Below are positions 6,731-11,593 of a stretch of DNA of 11,593 bases, piece by piece. The first letter of the stretch is position 1, and each line of letters opens with the position of its first letter. Both the position numbers and the translations under genes were made by a program. Under the pieces are notes generated by a model. That model saw only the letters and a program-made list of their open reading frames with translations, was not told where the DNA came from and did no database searches. The DNA is from JBCBJX01 sp038522735 (GTDB lineage Bacteria; Pseudomonadota; Alphaproteobacteria; Caulobacterales; Parvularculaceae), in the NCBI GenBank assembly GCA_038522735.1, contig JBCBJX010000098.1, positions 1-11,593 of the forward strand, read 5' to 3'.

Positions 6731-6777
6731 AGGCGCCCGCACCCTGACCACGCAAAACGCAGCAGAAAGGACGTCCC

Positions 6778-7767
6778 ATGGGCCTGCTCGTCGACGGCGA
6801 ATGGAAAGATCGGTGGTACGACACCAAAGCCTCCAAGGGCCGGTTCGTCCGCTCTCAATCGCAGTTCCGCAACTGGATCACCGCAGACGGGTCGGCCGGG
6901 CCGACGGGCGAGGCGGGCTTCAAAGCCGAGCCGGGTCGATATCATCTCTATGTCTCATACGCCTGCCCGTGGGCGCACCGCACGCTCGTCTACCGGTCCC
7001 TGAAGGGACTTGAAGAGATGATCGACGTCTCCGTCGTTCACTGGTACATGGCGGAAAACGGCTGGACGTTTGATGCGGACCCGGACGGGGTCGTCGGCGA
7101 CCGGCTCTTCGGCAAGCCCTACATGTACGAACTCTACCGCGAGGCCGATCCGACATATTCAGGTCGCGTCACGGTTCCGGTCGTCTGGGACACGAAGAAC
7201 AAGACGATCGTCAGCAACGAATCCGCCGACATCATCCGCATGTTCAACAGCGCCTTCGACGGCGTCGGCGCGACGCCGGGCGATTACTACTCCGCCGACA
7301 AGCGCGAGGAGATCGACGCTCTCAACAAGGTCGTCTACGACACGGTGAACAACGGCGTCTACAAATCAGGCTTTGCGACCACGCAGGAGGCCTATGAGGA
7401 AGCCGTTCGGCCGCTTTTTCAGACCCTCGACATGCTGGAGGACCGGCTCTCGCGCAGCCGCTATCTCATCGGCGATCAGCCGACGGAGGCGGACTGGCGG
7501 CTTCTCCCGACGCTCCTGCGCTTCGACCTCGTCTATGTCGGCCATTTCAAGTGCAATATCCGTCGGCTGGCGGACTATCCGAACCTCTGGGGGTATACGC
7601 GCGATCTCTACCAGACGCCGGGGATCGCCGGGACCTGCAATTTCGAGCACGCCAAGCGCCATTATTACGAGAGCCACGACACCATCAATCCGACCCGGAT
7701 CACGCCCGCTGGCCCCGACATCGATTTCAACGCGCCGCACGAGCGGGACCGTTTTTCGGCCGCTTGA
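6778..7767 (+). CDS. yqjG: Glutathionyl-hydroquinone reductase (YqjG/ECM4 type)
   Basis: A 329-residue xi-class glutathione transferase, almost the same length as E. coli YqjG (328). The family reduces S-glutathionyl-hydroquinones, releasing hydroquinone and GSSG, and protects against quinone conjugation in the cytoplasm. The N-terminal thioredoxin-like domain has the catalytic motif C63-P-W-A-H-R. Further signatures are VPVVWD with SNESADIIRMFN, and the helical-domain segment DLVYVGHFKCNIRRL. The start ATG has AGAAAGGA just upstream. The 47-base gap from pirin holds no terminator, so the two are probably co-transcribed. The presence of LysR and pirin upstream repeats the family set found around yqjG in E. 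coli. Confidence 0.93.
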   Translation: MGLLVDGEWKDRWYDTKASKGRFVRSQSQFRNWITADGSAGPTGEAGFKAEPGRYHLYVSYACPWAHRTLVYRSLKGLEEMIDVSVVHWYMAENGWTFDADPDGVVGDRLFGKPYMYELYREADPTYSGRVTVPVVWDTKNKTIVSNESADIIRMFNSAFDGVGATPGDYYSADKREEIDALNKVVYDTVNNGVYKSGFATTQEAYEEAVRPLFQTLDMLEDRLSRSRYLIGDQPTEADWRLLPTLLRFDLVYVGHFKCNIRRLADYPNLWGYTRDLYQTPGIAGTCNFEHAKRHYYESHDTINPTRITPAGPDIDFNAPHERDRFSAA

Positions 7768-7781
7768 CGGCCCGGGCCGTC
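7766..7781 (+). terminator. Perfect GACGGCCC/GGGCCGTC palindrome at the end of yqjG
   Basis: A 16-base perfect palindrome starts inside the TGA stop codon of the reductase gene. As RNA it would form a GC-rich stem of about five to six pairs. It is followed by GGTTCTAACTCTGTC and not by a clear U-run, so it is a weak candidate for transcription termination. Confidence 0.35.
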
Positions 7782-7881
7782 GGTTCTAACTCTGTCAAAT
7801 CGTCAGAGGTTTGATGTTCGAGCTTGTTCGATAGCACGCAGTTTTGAGCCGGCCGCGCCTGCGCGCGGTCGATCGTCCCGT

Positions 7882-7887
7882 GCTATA
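7882..7887 (+). promoter_or_regulatory. Possible -10 element for the YjhX-like gene
   Basis: CTATAT/TATATC lies about 14-19 bases before the ATG at 7901 and is the only AT-rich hexamer in the local sequence. No -35 hexamer is visible at the right distance and the gene lacks a clear Shine-Dalgarno, so a transcript starting here would be leaderless or nearly so. This is a weak call. Confidence 0.25.
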
Positions 7888-7900
7888 TCGGACCATCTCC

Positions 7901-8161
7901 ATGAACATTTCGAAAGCGGAGCAGCGCGTGCTGCACGTGCTCGCGCGCGGCGGCGTCGTCGCCGTTGAAAAAGACGACCGCGGAAAAATCATCGCCGTCA
8001 ACTGCATCACCCGGGAGGGCTGGACCCTCGCCGACTGCACCCTCGCCGTCTTCCGGCGGATGAAACAGCGGGGGCTGATCGCCTCCGCCGGCGGCGGGCC
8101 CTATCGCGCGACGGCGCTCGGACGCAGGAGCGTCAGGGCGCAATTGGACAACAGGGCTTAG
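7901..8161 (+). CDS. YjhX/TopAI-family small protein (UPF0386)
   Basis: An 86-residue protein matching the YjhX (UPF0386) family throughout: MNISKAEQRVLHVLARGG at the start, then ITREGWTLADCTLAVFRRMKQRGLIAS, and GRRSVRAQLDNR at the end. E. coli YjhX (TopAI, 85 residues) is a toxin that binds and inhibits DNA topoisomerase I and is neutralised by YjhQ, a GNAT-like protein. Neither neighbour here is a GNAT protein, so the copy is solitary. The fold looks like a small winged helix. The ATG at 7901 is fixed by the family start; an upstream TTG at 7844 in the same frame adds non-conserved residues. No strong ribosome site precedes it. Toxin activity in alphaproteobacteria is not established, and a housekeeping role is possible. 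Confidence 0.87.
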   Translation: MNISKAEQRVLHVLARGGVVAVEKDDRGKIIAVNCITREGWTLADCTLAVFRRMKQRGLIASAGGGPYRATALGRRSVRAQLDNRA

Positions 8162-8170
8162 CGCGCCTTC

Positions 8171-8328
8171 ACCCCTCTCCCTTGGGAGAGGGGCCGGGGG
8201 TGAGGGGGAGCCAGTTCTCCCGCCCTCGTGTAGCTGGGCGTACTCGCACAGCGGCGGCAGGCCGGGTTCCCGGCAGGTTGAAAAATCGTTCCCTCTCACC
8301 CCAACCCCTCTCCCAAAAGGAGAGGAGC
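8171..8328. repeat. Paired inverted copies of the CCCCTCTCCC repeat between convergent genes
   Basis: The left copy has a perfect ten-base-pair stem, CCCCTCTCCC-TT-GGGAGAGGGG (8172-8193), then CCGGGGGTGAGGGGGA. The right copy reads in the opposite direction: TCCCTCTCACCCCAACCCC, then a seven-base-pair stem CCTCTCC/GGAGAGG (8307-8325). The spacer of about 80 bases contains another hairpin, GCCGGG-TT-CCCGGC (8261-8274). The element fills the gap between the YjhX-like gene and the GST gene, which converge here, so it may serve as a two-way terminator. The organisation also resembles a small non-autonomous repeat element. A third copy of the stem follows pmbA. Confidence 0.7.
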
Positions 8329-8338
8329 CTTCTTGGCG

Positions 8339-8977
8339 CTACGCGGCCATCTCGCGCTGCGCGCCGCGGCGCCATTCTGCGAAGGCGGGGAGGGCCCAGA
8401 GGGCGTCTGCATAGACCTGCGCCGTATCGGGAATATCGACGGGCCCGTACGTCTTGAAGCGGGAGACGACGGGGGCGAACATGGCGTCGGCGACCGTGAA
8501 CCGTCCAAACAGGAACGGCCCGTCGGCCCCGAACGTCTCGCGGCAGCCCGCCCACAGGGCGCCGACCCGCTGAACGTCGCGCTCCAGCCGCCCGCGGCAG
8601 GGCATTTCCAGGTCCTCACGGACGATGTCCATCGGCCAGACGGTGCGAAGCTCCTGAAAGCCGGAATGCATCTCCGCCGAGATAGAGCGCGCGCGGGCGC
8701 GGGCGCGCATGTCCTCCGGCCACAGACGGGCCTCGGGTTTGAGGTCGGCCGCGTACTCGCAGATGGCGAGGCTGTCCCAGACGGCGAAATCGCCGTGGAG
8801 GAGGCAGGGGACGAGGCCCGTCGGGGAGTGCTTCTTGATGTTTTCGCGGGTGTCCGGCCGGTCGAGGGCGATGTCGATGGTCTCGAACTCGAAGCCCGCG
8901 ACCGTCATCGCAAGCCACGGCCGCAGGGACCAGGAGGAGAAGTTCCTGTCGCCGACGACAAGTTTCAGATCGCTCAT
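8339..8977 (-). CDS. Glutathione S-transferase family protein
   Basis: A 212-residue cytosolic-type GST. The N-terminal thioredoxin-like domain (about 1-80) has N12-F-S-S-W-S-L-R-P-W21, where the serine pair is the likely glutathione-activating site. The cis-proline is in G54-L-V-P57, and D68-S69-L-A-I contacts the gamma-glutamyl group. The remainder is the all-helical substrate domain. Sequence style is closest to the bacterial SSWSLRPW group, which includes relatives of zeta-class maleylacetoacetate isomerases, but the substrate cannot be read from it. AAGGA lies before the ATG. It starts 17 bases after the amidotransferase stop, so the two form an operon. Its 3' end faces the hairpin repeat at 8307-8325. 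Confidence 0.87.
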   Translation of the reverse strand: MSDLKLVVGDRNFSSWSLRPWLAMTVAGFEFETIDIALDRPDTRENIKKHSPTGLVPCLLHGDFAVWDSLAICEYAADLKPEARLWPEDMRARARARSISAEMHSGFQELRTVWPMDIVREDLEMPCRGRLERDVQRVGALWAGCRETFGADGPFLFGRFTVADAMFAPVVSRFKTYGPVDIPDTAQVYADALWALPAFAEWRRGAQREMAA

Positions 8978-8994
8978 GGGTTGTCCTTTCCGTA

Positions 8995-9699
8995 TCAGGA
9001 GCGTGACGTCAGAAACCGGACGATCGCCTCGCCGAGGCGGCGCCGGTCGGTGGCGCGCTCAAGGGAGACCCGCGCAACCGCAGAGACGTCTTCCGGGATG
9101 CTCGCGCGCCGGTGTTCGAGGAGGTCGAGGGCGAAGGCGTGCTCGAACTCCGGATGGCACTGCATGGACATGGCCAGGCCGCCTTCATAGGCGAGGACTG
9201 CGTTCGGGCAGAAGTTCGACCCGGCGATAGTGCTCGCGCCCTGAGGCGGGGCGATCACCTGGTCCTGGTGGGAAACGGCGCAATCGAAACGCCCCTCCGG
9301 CCCCCGCAGCCAGTCGGCGTCCGCCAGCGGATAATACGTGTGGACGCCGACGCCCCATCCGCGAGCGGATTTTTCCACCCGCCCGCCGAGCGCTTGCGCC
9401 ATGATCTGGTGTCCGAAGCAGACGCCGACCGTCGGCCGGCGGGCCGCGGCGCGGCGGATGAAGTCTTCGAGCGGCGGGATCCAGTCATGCGGCTCGTAGG
9501 CGCCGGAGGCCGAGCCGGTGACGAGCCACGCCTCGCACGCATCGACCGCCGGCGGCGCGTCCTCGAAGACGTTGAACGTCGAGAAGGAGAGCCCTGCATC
9601 GAGCGGCGCAAGCAGCGCTTCGAACATCGCGTCATAGCGGCCGTGGCGGGTGGCGAGGGGCGGGGCCGGCGCGCCGGTTTCCAGTATGCCGAGGTGCAT
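8995..9699 (-). CDS. Class I glutamine amidotransferase (GMP synthase-like, stand-alone)
   Basis: A 234-residue stand-alone class I glutamine amidotransferase domain. Such domains hydrolyse glutamine or gamma-glutamyl compounds to supply ammonia or to degrade gamma-glutamyl amides. The catalytic triad is complete: Cys94 in G-V-C-F-G-H-Q, His182 and Glu184 in C-H-P-E-F-E. The WLVTGSASGAYE segment supplies the oxyanion region. No synthetase domain is attached, unlike GMP synthase. I start at ATG 9699, because MHLGILETG is the family-type first strand and AGGA lies upstream. The frame extends 31 residues further, but that part is basic, low in similarity and overlaps a hairpin. With a GST gene next door, an action on glutathione or another gamma-glutamyl conjugate is possible, but this is inference. 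Confidence 0.88.
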   Translation of the reverse strand: MHLGILETGAPAPPLATRHGRYDAMFEALLAPLDAGLSFSTFNVFEDAPPAVDACEAWLVTGSASGAYEPHDWIPPLEDFIRRAAARRPTVGVCFGHQIMAQALGGRVEKSARGWGVGVHTYYPLADADWLRGPEGRFDCAVSHQDQVIAPPQGASTIAGSNFCPNAVLAYEGGLAMSMQCHPEFEHAFALDLLEHRRASIPEDVSAVARVSLERATDRRRLGEAIVRFLTSRS

Positions 9700-9717
9700 G
9701 GGCGGTTCCTGGTTCCG

Positions 9718-9777
9718 CCGACGCCGCGCCCGCGGCGTCGGATTTGTTGGCGACGCGGGCGTCAGGTTTTCTGACGC
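9718..9777. promoter_or_regulatory. Stacked hairpins in the leader of the amidotransferase-GST operon
   Basis: CCGACGCCGCG (9718-9728) and CGCGGCGTCGG (9731-9741) form a perfect eleven-base-pair stem. Next to it GACGC-GG-GCGTC (9752-9763) and GCGTCAG-GTTTT-CTGACGC (9759-9777) share the GCGTC segment, so only one of them can form at a time. The set lies 19 to 78 bases upstream of the amidotransferase ATG on the minus strand. It may be an RNA leader structure or a protein-binding site in the divergent promoter region. I recognise no known riboswitch. Confidence 0.4.
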
Positions 9778-9893
9778 TCGCGGCCGGATCAACCGACATT
9801 AACCAGATAAGGGCATGATTAGGGGGAAGGCGTCTTCATGGCGTCGATTTTGCAGCCTCTCAGCAGGTTCAGTTGCATCAGTCGAGCCCCGTC

Positions 9894-10607
9894 ATGCGTT
9901 TCATCACCGCCGCACTTTCCGCATTCGCCGTCGCCGCCGCGTCCGCCCACGCCGCGCCGATGAAGATTGTTTTCGATCTCGACAGCTATGGCGATCAGGT
10001 TTCCGACACCGGCGGCTGGGGCAATGTCCGCACCTTCGCATCGGGCGGCCTCGTCATGCACGCCCTCTCGTTCTCCGAAACGGGGTCGGGCGGCGCCCTT
10101 GAAGCGGGCCGGCTCGGCCAGTGGTCCGGCGGCCTCGGCGTCTGCAATGCGGACGAGGGCGCGTACTGCCACGACCCTCTCCATAAGGTCGATAATGTGG
10201 GGGCGGACGACTGGGTGCTCTTCTGGTTCGAGCACGAGGTCGAGTTTGAGAAGATGCTGGTCGATCCGTCAGGCTATCACGACCGCGACGCGTCTTTTCA
10301 TGTCGGAAACGTCTCAGACATGTTCGCCCTCGCCGGGCTCGATCCGTCCTTCCTCGGACCAAAATACGACAGCTACGCCTCGGCCTCGAGCTACTCCTAC
10401 TGGCACGACCTGCAGGACCTGACGGGCAATGCGATCCTGTTCGGGGCCCACAGCGACGGCGAAGGCAAGAAGGACAAGGACGACGACCGCTTCAAGATCA
10501 AAAAGCTGAAAGTGACCTACGATCGGCACAAGGTCTCGGAGCCGGCGCCCATCGCGCTTCTCGGTCTGGGGCTCGTCGGCCTCGCGATCGCGCGCCGCCG
10601 CCGCTGA
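9894..10607 (+). CDS. Secreted protein with PEP-CTERM-type C-terminal sorting signal
   Basis: A 237-residue exported protein. Residues 1-20 form a signal peptide ending AHA, with cleavage expected before Ala21. The C-terminal 23 residues (from S215: SEPAP, then IALLGLGLVGLAIA, then RRRR) are a PEP-CTERM sorting signal: motif, membrane helix, basic tail. In this system an exosortase cuts at the motif and the protein ends up at the cell surface or in exopolysaccharide. The middle domain has two Cys (84, 92) in GLGVCNADEGAYCHDP and VDNVGADDWVLFWFEHEVEF, which resembles exosortase-dependent surface proteins. A charged stretch (GKKDKDDDRFKIKK) precedes the signal. The ATG at 9894 begins a good signal peptide; a TTG at 9873 is less likely. 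No exosortase gene is in the window. Confidence 0.82.
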   Translation: MRFITAALSAFAVAAASAHAAPMKIVFDLDSYGDQVSDTGGWGNVRTFASGGLVMHALSFSETGSGGALEAGRLGQWSGGLGVCNADEGAYCHDPLHKVDNVGADDWVLFWFEHEVEFEKMLVDPSGYHDRDASFHVGNVSDMFALAGLDPSFLGPKYDSYASASSYSYWHDLQDLTGNAILFGAHSDGEGKKDKDDDRFKIKKLKVTYDRHKVSEPAPIALLGLGLVGLAIARRRR

Positions 10608-10672
10608 ACGCCGCGCTTGCGGGCCTTCGCGCCTGCAGCGATGTTGAGTCGGACCTTCAAGGGAGCCGGCCC

Positions 10673-11449
10673 ATGACCGACCTCGTCAGAACTGAACAGG
10701 AGGGCGGCGTCCTCACGCTGACCCTTGCGCGCGCCGACAAGAAAAACGCGCTCACCCACGCCATGTACGCGGCCCTCGCAGACGCGATGGACGCTGCGGA
10801 GACGGATCCCGCCGTCCGCGCCGTCGTCTTCGCGGCGGAGGGCGACGCCTTCACCGCCGGCAACGATATGGGCGATTTTCTGGGCGCGCCGCCGGACCTC
10901 GCCGGCCACGATCTGCCGCCGGTCGGCCGGTTCCTCAACGCCCTCGCCGTGGCCGAGACGCCCCTTATCGCCGCCGTCAACGGCGCTGCCATCGGCGTCG
11001 GCACGACCATGCTCTTTCACTGCGATTACGTGGTCGCTTCGACGAAGGCGGCCTTTCAGACGCCCTTCGCCAACCTCGCTCTGGTGCCGGAGGCGGGCTC
11101 CTCGCTCATCCTGCCGCAGATCGCCGGGCGTCAGGCGGCGTCGGAGCTTCTGCTCCTTGGGCGGAAGATCTCGCCCGACCGCGCCCACGACATGGGCTTC
11201 GTCAACGAGATCGTCGAACCGGGCGCGCTCCTCGGAACGGCGACCGCCGTCGCCCGGGACCTTGCAACCCGCGCGCCGGCAGCGATCCGCCTGACCAAGC
11301 GCCTGATGAAAGGCGACCTTGAACCGCTCCTGAAGCGTATCAAGGAGGAGGGCGCCCTCTTCTCCCAACGTCTTGGCTCGGACGAATTCAAGGAGGCAGC
11401 GACCGCCTTCATGGACAAGCGGGCCCCGGATTTCTCGAAGTTCGGGTGA
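10673..11449 (+). CDS. Crotonase-family protein, probably delta3-delta2-enoyl-CoA isomerase type
   Basis: A 258-residue crotonase (enoyl-CoA hydratase/isomerase) acting on acyl-CoA thioesters in the cytoplasm. The oxyanion-hole loops are T61-A-G-N-D65 and I107-G-V-G110. Both hydratase catalytic glutamates are missing: Thr112 and Phe132 stand where rat ECHS1 has Glu144 and Glu164. Instead F128-Q-T-P-F-A-N-L-A-L-V-P-E140-A-G-S-S matches the ECI2/yeast Eci1 pattern, in which this Glu moves the double bond. I therefore read it as an enoyl-CoA isomerase used in unsaturated fatty acid beta-oxidation, although automatic annotation would probably say enoyl-CoA hydratase. A ribosome site AAGGGAG precedes the ATG. 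It is 65 bases after the PEP-CTERM gene and converges with the partial gene at the window end. Confidence 0.9.
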   Translation: MTDLVRTEQEGGVLTLTLARADKKNALTHAMYAALADAMDAAETDPAVRAVVFAAEGDAFTAGNDMGDFLGAPPDLAGHDLPPVGRFLNALAVAETPLIAAVNGAAIGVGTTMLFHCDYVVASTKAAFQTPFANLALVPEAGSSLILPQIAGRQAASELLLLGRKISPDRAHDMGFVNEIVEPGALLGTATAVARDLATRAPAAIRLTKRLMKGDLEPLLKRIKEEGALFSQRLGSDEFKEAATAFMDKRAPDFSKFG

Positions 11450-11455
11450 CGTCTC

Positions 11456-11593
11456 CTAAGGGTGCGTCTTGTCGATCGTCGTGCGGATGACGGGCGGGAC
11501 TTTTTCCCGATAGCGCAGAAGCTGGGCGTTGAGGTTGGGGTATTTGCGCCGCAGGGAGCGCACCCATTCCTGTACGAACGGCAGATAGGGCGC
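11456..11593 (-). CDS. C-terminal end of an unidentified protein (5' part beyond window)
   Basis: The minus strand is open from the window edge to a TAG at 11456-11458 and encodes 45 residues, including YLPFVQEWVRSLRRKYPNL and ending TTIDKTHP. The composition (basic, with third-position GC typical of the neighbours) and the tight convergent spacing, with six bases between this stop and the crotonase stop, support a real gene. I do not recognise the family. No membrane segment is visible in the part seen. Confidence 0.6.
   Translation of the reverse strand, partial: APYLPFVQEWVRSLRRKYPNLNAQLLRYREKVPPVIRTTIDKTHP

Noticed and set aside
9799..9805. TTAACCA, a CtrA-like half-site upstream of the PEP-CTERM gene
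   Set aside because: The second TTAA half after seven bases is absent (AGGG instead), so a CtrA box is not supported by this single short match.
10517..11368. A 283-codon minus-strand open frame opposite the crotonase gene
   Set aside because: No domain is visible, and the plus strand carries a complete crotonase with oxyanion-hole and active-site motifs.
1..11593. CRISPR array, tRNA, rRNA, prophage or defence-system genes
   Set aside because: I looked for regular direct repeats with unique spacers, cloverleaf-like segments, and capsid, integrase or nuclease motifs, and saw none. The only mobile signal is the transposase end and the palindromic repeats.

Overview
The window is GC-rich chromosomal DNA that reads as an alphaproteobacterium. 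The evidence is indirect: a DUF4170 gene next to pmbA, which is a typical alphaproteobacterial arrangement; a nested palindromic repeat of a type I associate with alphaproteobacterial intergenic regions; and a YjhX/UPF0386 gene. The PEP-CTERM-type surface protein and lipoprotein esterase fit an aquatic or exopolysaccharide-producing lineage. I cannot name a genus. No rRNA, tRNA or CRISPR array is visible. No gap between genes exceeds about 200 bases.

Layout. Bases 1-272 are the 3' end of an IS3-family transposase, so the window begins inside an insertion sequence or its remnant. Bases 357-2887 (minus strand) carry pmbA/tldE, a DUF4170 gene and a Cys-based protein phosphatase, read in that order. 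They are separated by a perfect CCCCTCTCCC hairpin and by a large nested inverted repeat. A divergent intergenic region of about 90 bp leads to a plus-strand run: an esterase lipoprotein with an N-terminal starch-binding-like domain, a small sulfotransferase-like protein, a LysR regulator whose TTG start overlaps the previous stop, a pirin, and a glutathionyl-hydroquinone reductase (YqjG type). A YjhX/TopAI-family small protein follows at 7901-8161.

Between convergent genes at 8162-8338 lie two inverted copies of the same CCCCTCTCCC repeat family. Bases 8339-9699 (minus strand) hold a two-gene unit, a class I glutamine amidotransferase followed by a glutathione S-transferase. Its leader contains stacked hairpins. 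Bases 9894-11449 (plus strand) carry a secreted PEP-CTERM-type protein and a crotonase-family protein whose residues fit an enoyl-CoA isomerase better than a hydratase. The last 138 bases hold the C-terminal end of an unidentified minus-strand gene.

How the genes fit together. The most coherent unit is LysR-pirin-hydroquinone reductase. The same three families sit near each other in Escherichia coli (yqjG, yhaJ, yhaK), which suggests a quinone or aromatic-electrophile response. The minus-strand GST and amidotransferase may add to thiol-based detoxification, but that is inference. I see no clear novel defence or mobile system. The most unusual structures are the repeats: a nested palindrome whose inner stems differ in sequence but stay paired, and the three-copy hairpin family at gene ends.
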